From contig CAJNDS010001668.1 of NCBI GenBank assembly GCA_905221605.1, positions 654,276-718,275 of the forward strand: a stretch of DNA of 64,000 bases, in the 5' to 3' direction. Position numbers and translations under genes: made by a program. Source of the stretch: Symbiodinium natans. Lineage: Eukaryota > Sar > Dinophyceae > Suessiales > Symbiodiniaceae. Below the pieces are notes generated by a model. It saw only the letters and a list, made by a program, of their open reading frames with translations, ran no database searches and was not told the origin of the DNA. Of the stretch, positions 10,227 through 20,311 are shown in pieces (positions within the stretch are counted from its first letter, which is position 1; each line of letters opens with the position of its first letter).

Positions 10227-10572
10227 GTGGGCATGGGCTGAGGGAGGTTTTAGGGGTTTCGGGGTTTAGGGTCTTGTCATTGCTGTGTTCTCGAATGGGT
10301 ACTGTGACTGAAAGGGTTTAGTGGGGTCAGGTGTAGGCTTTGAATTGGGCGTCCCTCAGTCCATGACCTTGTGGACTTTATGAGTTCTAGGTTTCCCGAT
10401 TTGCAGGCTAATGTACTCCCAAGAAGCCCTCCTACAAGCCCTCCAATGCTGTCCTACCGTCCGTCAATAATAAGAAGAAGCCCCAATCCCTATTAGCTGA
10501 GTTGCGTGCCATGTACACTCTGATGCGCTAGGCCTGGAGCGGGTCTTTGTGCACTAAGGTTTAGGCTTTGGC

Positions 10573-10760
10573 TTTACCCTAAACCCTAAACCCTAAACCC
10601 TAAACCCTAAACCCTAAACCCTAAACCCTAAACCCTAAACCCTAAACCCTAAACCCTAAACCCTAAACCCTAAACCCTAAACCCTAAACCCTAAACCCTA
10701 AACCTCAAACCCAAAACCCAAAACCCTAAACCCTAAACCCTAAACCCTAAACCCTGAACC
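10573..10760 (-). repeat. (CCCTAAA)n array
   Basis: About 25 head-to-tail units, nearly perfect, with a short AACCCAAAACC interruption. Confidence 0.95.
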
Positions 10761-10798
10761 CTACAAACCTTTGCTCCCTAAGCCTCCTGGGAGCTAAG

Positions 10799-10843
10799 GT
10801 GGTCGACGCGCTTCGGCTGGTAGCCAAGGCCCACTGCCTTCAG
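10799..10843 (+). CDS. Possible exon (VVDALRLVAKAHCLQ)
   Basis: Phase-0 island after an AG acceptor, with GC donors available at 10829 and 10844. DALRLVAKA resembles the second helix of a PPR motif, which would fit the downstream exons. Confidence 0.35.
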
Positions 10844-10859
10844 GCCGGCTCAGTTGGTC

Positions 10860-11300
10860 GGGTTTAGGGTTGAGGATTTAGGGTTTAAAGGTTTAGGTTT
10901 AGGGTTTAAGGTTTAGGGCTTAGGCTTTGGGTTTAGGGTTTGGGGTTTAGGGTTTAGGGTTCAGGGTTCGGGTTTAGGGTTTGGGGTTGGCCGAGTCAGT
11001 TGGTAAGGTCTAAAGGGGTCAGGGTTCAGGGTTTAGGGGTTTGGGGTTTCACGTCCCTGGATGAACGGTCTAAGGCTTAGGGTTTAGGGTTGGGTTTCAG
11101 GTCCTTAGTTTAAAGGTCTAAGGTTTAGCGTCTCGGTTTAGGGTTCAGGAGGACCCGTATTCACTTTTGTAGGTTGGGTTCCCGTATCGGCATCTTTAAG
11201 TAAGAAAGGGACTCATAGAGACAGCTCCTTTTTTTCCTCCTAGGTTACTGGGAACCTAGTAGCAGGGTTTAAGCCCTACACCCCAAACCCGCGATGTGGG
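10860..11300 (+). repeat. Degenerate TTTAGGG-derived sequence
   Basis: GTTTAGGG-like words mixed with unique sequence. No gene is seen. Confidence 0.7.
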
Positions 11301-11307
11301 GCTTGAT

Positions 11308-11412
11308 CCTAAACCCTAAACCCTAAACCCTAAACCCTAAACCCTAAACCCTAAACCCTAAACCCTAAACCCTAAACCCTAAACCCTAAACCCTAAACCC
11401 TAAACCCTAAAC
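11308..11412 (-). repeat. (CCCTAAA)n array
   Basis: Fifteen near-perfect units that abut directly on a GGGCCAAGG satellite. Confidence 0.95.
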
Positions 11413-11720
11413 TAAGGCCCTTTTGGGCCAAGGGCCCCCCACACCAAGGGCCCCCCGGCCGGGCCCCCTGGGCCAAGAGCAAGGGCCGTGAGGCCCAAGG
11501 GGCGCCCTGGCCAAGGGCCTTTCGGGCCAAGGGCCCCCCGGACCAAGGGCCCCCCGCGCCAAGCGGGCCAAGGGCCCCCGGGGCCAAGGCCAGGGGCCCC
11601 GGGCCAAGATCCCCCAGCCAAGGGCCAAGAACCCTCCGGGCCAAGGGCCGCTCAGGCCAAGGGCCCCCCCGGCCAAGGGCCGCGGGTCAAGGGGCCCCTC
11701 GCCGGAAGCCTTTCCCGGCC
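11413..11720. repeat. GGGCCAAGGGCC satellite
   Basis: About 300 bp built from GGGCCAAGGGCC/CCCC words with variable spacers, very GC-rich. The overlapping open frames on both strands are artefacts of its composition. Confidence 0.8.
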
Positions 11721-11744
11721 AGACCGACCCAAGCCCCCCTCCCA

Positions 11745-12560
11745 AAAGCCACCAAAAGGCTTCAAAAGCTTCAAAAGGCCCACTAAAAGAAGGGGGACCA
11801 TAAGATTTGTCCGTGCCCACAATGAAAAATGCGATTTTTGAATATTGAAAACGATGGTTTTACGCCCCCCTGCCCGTAATGAGAAATGTTCTTTTAAAAG
11901 AACTGAAATCGATGGCCAAATCAGCAAGGACCTCTACGGGCCCTGACGTGCCGAAGGCCCGGAAAGGACCGAGGCTACCCCGAACCCCAACCGAAACCCT
12001 AACACCGCAAAACCCTACGACGGCCTTCAAGTAAATAAGGGCCTCTCCGGGCCCTAACGTGCCGAAGGCCCGAAAAGGGCCGAGGCTACCCCGAACCCCA
12101 GCTTAAACCCTAACACCGCAAAACCCTGCGAAGGCCTTCAAGCAAATAAGGGCCTCTACGGGCCCTAACTTGCCGAAGGCCCGAAAAGGGCCGAGGCTAC
12201 CCCGAACCCCAGCTTAAACCCTAGCGATTGGGTTCCCTGACCTTCAAATCAAAACCTCTGACACGCCGAAGGTCCGAACAAGGCCCCGAGAGACCCCAAG
12301 AGCCACCAAAATGCTTCAAAAGGCTTCAAAAGGCCCCCGAAAAGAAGGGGGACCCCAGGATGCCCGTACCCGCAATGAAAAATGCGATTTTTTGGTAGTG
12401 AAATCGATGCTTAATTGAGGCCCTTAAAGAAGGGGAATCCAAAAGCAGACACAAAGGGTTTCCCTGACCTTCAAATAAATAAGGGCCTCTACGGGCCCTG
12501 ACACGCCGAAGGCCCGAAAAGGGCCGAGGCTACCCCCAACCCCAGCTTAAACCCTAACAG
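11745..12560. repeat. Complex tandem repeat with ~111-bp subunit
   Basis: The block CCTCTACGGGCCCT...CCGAAGGCCCGAAAAGGGCC...AACCCTAACACCGCAAAACCCT recurs with starts at about 11931, 12042, 12153 and 12486. The flank CACCAAAA-GCTTCAAAAGG...AATGAAAAATGCGATTTTT occurs at 11748-11838 and again at 12304-12396, so a unit of about 560 bp is itself duplicated. Confidence 0.75.
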
Positions 12561-13480
12561 CACAACTTTAAAAACATCAAAGCAAGCATCAGAGCACAAG
12601 AAAGTAAATTCCATAAACCCTAAACCCTAATAGAGTATAGTTTGGGTGGCCGGGGTGGGTTGACGGGCAACGCGAGCGCGCGGCCCGGGGTGTTTCACAC
12701 CCGAGCGCGCGCCCTCCCCTGACACACCCTAAACCCCAAACCCTAAACCCTAAAACCCTAAACCCTAGACCATCCTTGGGGGGCTCTCGGGGCTGCCTGG
12801 CTGATGCCCACACCCTACAACAGTCAGTCTCAAGGGTTTGTTCAGTGTTTTGTTTCAAGGGTTTAGGGTTTAGGCTTTAGGGTTTAGGGTTTAGGGCTTA
12901 GGGTTTAGAATTTGGGGACTGGCTGGCTCTTTGTAGGGAATGAGGGAATGAGGTACCTTATAGAATCCCTTAAAGGGCATACATAGGGCCCTAATGCCCT
13001 CGTCATTCCCCAGTAAGAAGCGGGGGGGGGGGGTAAATTTGAATCAGGGTTGGTATTGTTGCCGTTACAGCTTATGGGTGCCCTACATTGGTGGGTGGAG
13101 TGTTCGAGGCCTTAGGTTCTCAGGGTTTTGGGGGGGGTTACGGGCAGGGTATCCCCAAGAAGAGCTTGGGATGTTCCCCCTATACGAACAGTTGTTTATT
13201 CGTATTATTTTAAGGGGCTGCGCTTCTGGGCGGGCAGCGAAGGCAGAAGCTCTCCTTTTATGCTTTTAAAGGCTGCCGCCAACCGGGTCAGCTGTAGAAC
13301 ATAGCCGGAACAGACGGGTGTGGCGGTGGGGTCTATAGTGTCAAGGCCATGACCTTTCAACCCTTTATAGGCCTTGAGCTCAAAGGCCTGGAAGCCTGAA
13401 TGCCTTAATACCCAAGCCGCAACCAAGTAAAATGGCCAAACAAATGCCTTAAAATCCGGGCTGCAACAACTTGTCTTTGG
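12561..13480. other. Mixed unique and telomere-derived sequence, no gene
   Basis: Contains CCCTAAA tracts at 12615-12640 and 12725-12770, a CpG-rich stretch with a GGGTGT-TTC-ACACCC hairpin near 12700, TTTAGGG tracts at 12857-12910, a G tract near 13020 and a half copy of a foldback element at 13166. No supported gene before the PPR exon at 13484. Confidence 0.6.
13166..13215 (+). mobile_element. Half copy of the TTGGGATG foldback element
   Basis: Matches the left arm (TTGGGATGTTCCCCCT, then TACGAACAGT) of the elements at 25311, 37801 and 59405. No right arm is seen. Confidence 0.55.
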
Positions 13481-13483
13481 CAG

Positions 13484-13546
13484 GCCTCTCTCTGGCAACA
13501 GGCGTTGGGGCTTCTCTCCAACCTGGGCGAGGAGGGCCTGCCCAAA
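13484..13546 (+). CDS. PPR exon 1 (of those seen)
   Basis: Reads ASLWQQALGLLSNLGEEGLP-K, the second PPR helix plus loop. AG acceptor at 13482-13483, GC donor at 13547, phase 0 at both ends. Confidence 0.7.
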
Positions 13547-16500
13547 GCTTTGGTTTAGGGTTTAGGGTTTAGGGTTTAAGGGTTTAGAGTTTGGGGTTTA
13601 GGGTTTCGGGTTTTTCGGGTTTAGGAGCCCGACACCACACGCTGCGGTTTAGGGCTTAAGGGTTTTTGTAGGCTGTAGGGTCTGGCCAGAGTGCGCGAGT
13701 TCCCCTTCCCAACCGCTCCTTCCCTGAAGCTTTGGCCCTTAGGGTGAGAGCAAAAAGTGCCAATACTTGTTTAGGGTTTAATTAGCGTTTAGGGTTTAAG
13801 GTTTAGGTTTAATTTAATGGGCTCGGTAATGAAGGTTCAAGGTTGTCGTCGGGGAAGGAGCAGCTTGAAGCCAACATCATCGTCGTCAATTCCGCGATGA
13901 GTGCGCCTCGACGTGGCAATTGTAGTTTTGCTTCAGGAGCCCGAAGCCCTGAACCCTAGACGCTACCTAACACCCTCTTTACCTGCAGTTTTATTAAGCA
14001 TAGTTACGACTAAACTGTAGGTAAATAGAGTCGCAGATAAATCCCAGACGCTAAACCCTAACCCCTAAACCCTAGACCCTGGACCCTAGACCCTAGACCC
14101 TAAACCCCTAAACCCTAAACCCCAGACGCGAACCCTAAGATCTCAGGCAAATTCCCTAAACCCTACCCCCAAAGCATCCCGAACTCTGGAACCCCCAAAC
14201 CTAAACCCTAGGACCGGCTTTTTGTGGAGGCTTTCGGGGTTCTTAGATTTTCCATTCTGTGGCATGTAGGCCCCATGTAGGGTTTAGGGTTTAGGGTTTA
14301 GGGTTAGGGTTTAGGGTTAGGGTTTACGGTTTAGGGTTAAGGGTTAAGGGTTGAGGGTTTAGGGTTTAGGGCTAGGGTTTAGGGTTCTGTGGCATGTAGG
14401 GGACGGGTCCGGCGGTTCTTGTTGAAGGCTTGAGGGAGTGGACCTTTACACCCTGACATCACAAAAACCGACACCCATGTATTTCAACTCCGGAAACAAG
14501 CGTGAGGCCTCCACCTTAATAGACGAGCACAAATTTTGATGGTGTTGAGGCTTGGAGGCCGGGGTTTTGCGTGAAGATGCCTTTGCCCTGGGCCCCCAGG
14601 AGTCGCATTGGCGCCTTCCTTCATAGATCACTGTGCCTTCACAAACCCCAAAAGCCCGAAACCCAAGCAGTAGCCCTAGAAAGACATATATGGTAGCACT
14701 CACACACATTATATATATATATATATATGGTCACCCCCCCCCAATGGACCCACCGCGGGCCTTGATCTTTGCAAAAGTACCGCAAATACCGATAAAACCT
14801 ATGCTGTCTGGTGATTTTCCGGTGACCGGATTTTTGACTGTATTCCTTAATTCACCCTCTCACACACGCACGGAGGGTTTTTCTTTCTGTTGGCATTTAA
14901 ACCTAAGCCTGCAAAAAAAAAACCTTAACCTTTAAACCCTGTAGGGTTAAGGTTTAAAGGTTAAGGGTTTAAGATTTAGGCATTTGAACCTATGCCGGTA
15001 ATTAAAGCTAAGCCCTTAACCTTTAAATTCTATCGGGTTGAGATTTTTACAGGTTTAGGGTTTAAGATGTAGGCATTTAAACCTAAGCCTGCAACTAATT
15101 TTAAACCCTTAACCTTTGAACCCTGTAGGGTTAAAGTTTAGAGGCTTAGGGTTTAATATTTAGCCATTTAAACCTGTAGCCAAGCCCTTAACCTTTAAAC
15201 CCTATAGGGTTAAGATTTTTAAAGGTTTAGGATATAAGATGTAGGCATTTAAACCTAATTAAGCCTGCAACTAATTTTAAACCCTTAACCTTTAAACCCT
15301 GTTGGGCTAAGGTTTAAAGGTTTCGGGCTTAAGATTTAGGCATTTAAACCTATTCCGGCAATTTACGCTAAGCCTCTAACCTTTAAACCCTATAGGGTTA
15401 AGATATTTAAAGGTTTAGGGTTTAAGTTTAAGGTTTAGGTATTTAGACCTATGCCGGCAGTTCATATTGAACCCTTAACCTTAAACCCCATAGGGATGAG
15501 ATTTAAAGGTTTAGGATTCTTTACTTAGACATTTAAATCCAAGCTGACGATTCAAGCCCTTAACCTTTAAACCCTATAGGGTTAAGGTTTAAAGGTTTGG
15601 GGTTTCAGATTCAGGCATTTAAAGCTAAGTATGTAATCAATTTGTCACCCTTAACACCTCTAAACTCTGTAGTGTGAAGGTTTAAAGGCTTAGGGTTTAA
15701 AAAAACCTAAGCCCCCTAAGCCCATAGAGTTAAAACCTTAAGGGTTTAAGGTTTACGCATCTATTCCTTAACCCTAAACCCTCTAGGGTCAGGACCCTAA
15801 AGCCCTCGGCAATCAAGCCTAAACCCTTGACCTTCAAACCCCATAGGATGAAGGTTTAAAGGTTTGGGGTTTAAGACTTAGGCATTTAAACCTACAGGGC
15901 ATTTAAGCCTTAATCCTAAACCCTTTAGGGTCAGAACCTTAGCACCCTATAGGGGTCTAGCACGTTCAAAGGCTTGAACCCTACAGGCGCTGAAGGTATA
16001 CATGTCCTATCGGTTTTTAAACCATTACACCCTGTAAGAAGGTTTAGGGTCTTTTCGGGGTCTATCTCTAAATTTCTCACGGGGTTAACCCTGCAGGGTT
16101 TAAAGTTAAAGGTTTAGGGTTAAAGGTTAAGGCAATACCTATAGGATTAGAACCTTATAACCCTGTAGTGCATGAGGCTTAAACCCCTAAAACTTAACCA
16201 TCTTTTTCTCGAGAAAACCAAAAAAACCAAAAAAACCAAAAAAAACCAAAAAAACCATCTTTTCCAAAACTATGGGGCTGGGGCCTCCAAAAGATGGTTT
16301 TTTTTGGTTTTCTCGAGAAAAAGATGGTTTTTTTGGTTCGAAACCATCTTTTTCTCGAGAAAAAGATGGTTTTTGAGCAGCCGCTCTTCGAAAAACCATC
16401 TTTTCCTCGAGAAAAAGATGGTTTTTAGAGATCTTACCCTGGAAAAACCATCTTTTTCTCGAGAAAAAGATGGTTTCCGGAGGTCTTGTCCTGGTAAAAC

Positions 16501-19500
16501 CATCTTTTTCTCGAGAAAAAGATGGTTTTTGGAGGTCTTCTCCTGGTAAAACCATCTTTTTCTCGAGAAAAAGATGGTTTTTCGAAGGACGGTTGCTCAA
16601 AACAATCTTTTTCTCGAGAAAAAGATGGTTTCGAACCAAAAAACCATCTTTTTCTCGAGAAAACCAAAAAAACAAAAAAAACCAAAAAAAACCATCTTTT
16701 CCAAAACTATGGGGCTGGGGCCTTCAAGAGATGTTTTTTTGGTTTTCTCGAGAAAAAGATTGTTTTTTTGGTTCGAAACCATCTTTTTCTCGAGAAAAAG
16801 ATGGTTTTTGAGCAGCCGCTCTTCGAAAAACCATCTTTTTCTCGAGAAAAAGATGGTTTTTGGAGATCTTGTCCTGGAAAAACCATCTTTTTCTCGAGAA
16901 AAAGATGGTTTTTTGAGGTCTTGTCCTGGTAAAACCATCTTTTTCTCGAGAAAAAGATGGTTTTTGGAGGTCTTGTCCTGGTAAAACCATCTTTTTCTCG
17001 AGAAAAAGATGGTTTTTAGAAGAGCGGCTGCTCAAAAACCATCTTTTTCTCGAGAAAAAGATGGTTTCGAACCAAAAAATCCATCTTTTTCTCGAGAAAA
17101 CCAAAAAAACCATCTTTTGGGGGCCCCAGCCCCATAGTTTTGGAAAAGATGGTTTTTTTGGTTTTTTTGTTTTTTTTGGTTTTTTGGATTTTTTTGGTTT
17201 GTTGGTTTTTGTTAGTTTCTTGTTTTGTTGTTTTTTGCCTTGATCTGGCTAGGACTCGGCTGCCATCCGCGGTGGGTCCATTGGGGGGGGGTGAGCATAT
17301 ATATATATATACATATGTATGTATCTATATATATATATACATATATACATATGTATGCCCATTATGGGGTCAAGGTTTAGAAGGGGTAGAGGTTTGGGTT
17401 TAGGGTTTAGGGTTTCGGGTTTAGGGTTTAGGGTTTGGGGCTTCGGGTTTAGGGAGTAGCGGCCCTGGAGACCGTGAGGCCTGTGAAAAGTCCGGCCAGT
17501 GGCAGTGGACTCTCTGGCTCCTTGCCGAGGCCAAGGCCCGCGTGTTCGGGGGCTCAGGGTGCGCCCCTTGAGCCTAGGGGGTGGGTTTAGGGTTTAGGGT
17601 TTGGGGTTTGGGGTTTGGGGTTTGGGGGTTGAGGGGTTGAGGGGTTGAGGGGTTGAGGGGTTGAGGGGTTGAGGGGTTTTGGGGTTTTGGGGTTTTGGGG
17701 TTTTGGGGTTTTGGGGTTTTGGGGTTTTGGGGTTTTGGGGTTTTGGGGTTTTGGGGTTTTGGGGTTTTGGGGTTTAGGGGTTTAGGTGTTCAGGTGTTCA
17801 GGGGTTTAGGGGTTTAGGGGTTTAGGGGTTTAGGGGTTTAGGGGTTTAGGGGTTTAAGTCTAGGCTCCGACCTCACAGCCCAAGACCCTGTAGAGTTCAC
17901 CGACTGTAGTCTGTCTATACCCCGTGAAGGAACGAGACAAGGAGACCATAACTTCAGTAGTGAGTGAGCACACTTTACAATTTTTGGGGATACTGTAATC
18001 CCCCATAGAACTGAAAGTGTGCACTTTTTTGGGGCTTATGAACTCAGCAACTAAGTAACATCATTGGGCAGACTTGCCCTTTTAACCTGTCTTACCGGGT
18101 ATGAAGGGTTGATGGAGGCAGGTTTTGGTAAGGGGTTCGAGGCGAAAGTATACTTCTCTGCTTTAAAGGGTTGGCTGCAGGATACTGTAGGCAAGGTTCA
18201 CCCAAAACCCAAGCCCCGAACAACCCCAAACCGTAAACCCTAAACCCTAAACCCTAAACTCTAAACCCTAACCCCTAACTACACCCTAAACCCTAAACCC
18301 TAGACCCTAGACCCTAGACCCTAGACCCTAGACCCTAAACCCTAAACCCTAAACCCTAAACCCTAAACCCTAAACCCTACACCCTAAACCCTCACGACTT
18401 TCGAAGTCTTCAGGGGGGGATCACAGAATCACGGGGTCACGTGCCACCAGGACTTCACGTTGGCTGAGCCTCGGACCTCATGCCGTGACAGAGCACTTGC
18501 AAGCCATTGCTAGTGGCAAGTTGGAAGTGTACGAGGCCACTGCGTTCTCCAACCTCGAGGAGAGCAAGGACCGCACTCTGGCCATGTCCGCTGGTGATAC
18601 ATTCCTGGCCGAGGCTGCCGTCTTGCAGAACGCAGAGGCGGTGCTGGCCCAGGTGCTGCCCATTGTGCTTGCAGGTCTGAGCCCTGAAGGACGGCTGAAG
18701 ATAAAGCAGTGGCCTCCCTGACGTTGCCGCGTGGGACGACATGCCGACTCGGGCGATGTCGGAGCCTCTCTTGAGCGGGCTTGCACCCTAAACCCTAAAC
18801 CCTAAACCCTAAACCCTAAACCCTAAACCCTAAACCCTAAACCCTAAACCCTAAACCCTAAACCCTAAACCCTAAAACCTAAACACTAAACCCTAAACCC
18901 TAAACCCTAAACCCTAAACCCTAAACCCTAAACCCTAAACCCTAAACCCTAAACCCTAAACCCTAAACCCTAAACCCTAAACCCTAAACCCTAAACCCTA
19001 AACCCTAAACCCTAAACCCTAGACCCTAGACCCTAGACCCTAGACCCTAAACCCTAAACCCCAAACCCCAAACCCCAAACCCCAAACCCCAAACCCCAAA
19101 CCCTAAACCCAACCCTAACCTCGAAACCCCGAAGCCCAAAAGGGCCCTCTTTAAGTCTCCAGGACCGTCGCCTCCCCTGCAGCATCGTCACCTATGGGGC
19201 GGCAGTGGCCGCAAGCATCTGGGCGAAACGTGCTCGGATTTAGATTTTAGGGTTTAGGGTTAAGGGTTAAGGGTTTAGGGTTTAGGGTTCAGGGTTCAGG
19301 GTTCAGGGTTGAGGGCTTAGTGTCTGGTGGGGGGGGGGGGGATGCTTGGGGTCGTGGTGTTTTGGGTTTGGGGATAACCCTAAACGCTAAACCCGAAACC
19401 CTAAACCCTTTTGGGTTTGGGGTTTAGGGTTTGGGGCTTAGGGATGTTCAGGGTTTGTGGGTTTGGGGTGGGGGGATTCCGTCAGAGGAGGAGCTAGAAG

Positions 19501-20279
19501 ACGAGCCTGTTTGAAAATTTGGGTTCAACCCCCTAAACACTAAACCCCAAACCCTAAACCGCAGGGACGTGGGTTTGGGTCTCGAACGTTCCCAAGAACC
19601 CTAAACCCTGAACCCTAAACCCTAAACCTTAACTTTGGAGGAAGAAGACCAGGAGCCCAACACCCTAACTGCTACAACCCCCTTGCAAAGGCTCGAAATT
19701 TCAAAAAAGCCCAGCCCATGAGTGTAAACTCTTTGGCGTACCTGTGACTCTAGTTAAAAAACCCCAAACCCTAAACCCCCAAAAAACTGTAGCTTATTCT
19801 CACAGAGAGTTTTGGGGGTTTGGGCTTTACTTTGTCCCTTCCCTGGATTATGAACCCCCCCCACCCCTTATTGAATACTCCCCCTTATGGTTATATTATA
19901 GTATAGGGGAAATGTTTCATATTAGGGGGGGGGGGGGGGGGGGGGGGGGGATGAATATTAGGTGGAGGGGATGAGGGATGTTCGGATTTTCAGGTTGAGG
20001 CGCAGGGGCATTGGGGCTTGGGTTGATAGGGCTTATGGGGGTTTAGGCTTTCTTAGAGGGTTGAGGGTTTAGGGTTTAGGGTGCAAAAATATCGGGTGTA
20101 GAATTTCGGGAGGCTCAGGATGTTCCGTCGACTCTGCTGTGCAGTATACCCTTTACCCTAGACCCACCACCCCAATAAGGCACCTTACGCCCTAAACCCT
20201 ATATCCTTTTTAGGCCCTAACCCCCGAACCCTAAACCCTAAGCCCGAAACCCGGGACCCTAAACCCTAAACCCTAAACC

Positions 20280-20311
<32 letters not shown>

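Larger units (their letters stand above)
13903..17478 (+). other. 3.6-kb PPR intron carrying the palindrome arrays
   Basis: GC...AG intron implied by the NSAMS/ACEKSGQW join. It contains TTTAGGG tracts (14278-14390), unique sequence at 14400-14900, the hairpin array at 14.92-16.13 kb and the CTCGAG palindrome array at 16.2-17.17 kb. A block at 13970-14040 (CTGCAGTTT ... AAACTGTAGGTAAA) is related to 31550-31570. Confidence 0.6.

Noticed and set aside
11393-11841. Pro/Gly-rich frames on both strands
   Set aside because: They arise from the GGGCCAAGGGCC satellite, have no start context and are open in five frames.
16196-17172. CRISPR-like regular repeats with unique spacers
   Set aside because: The 'spacers' are themselves related and inverted between blocks, there are no cas genes, and the context is eukaryotic.
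16172-17243. Overlapping open frames on both strands encoding repeats such as SFSREKDGF and FFSRKRWF
   Set aside because: They are translations of the 52-bp palindrome array. They occur in several frames and on both strands because the DNA is self-complementary.
17685-17772. TTTTGGGG array suggesting ciliate-type telomere or contamination
   Set aside because: It grades into TTTAGGGG and GTTGAGGG within 300 bp and is best explained as a local variant amplification of TTTAGGG.
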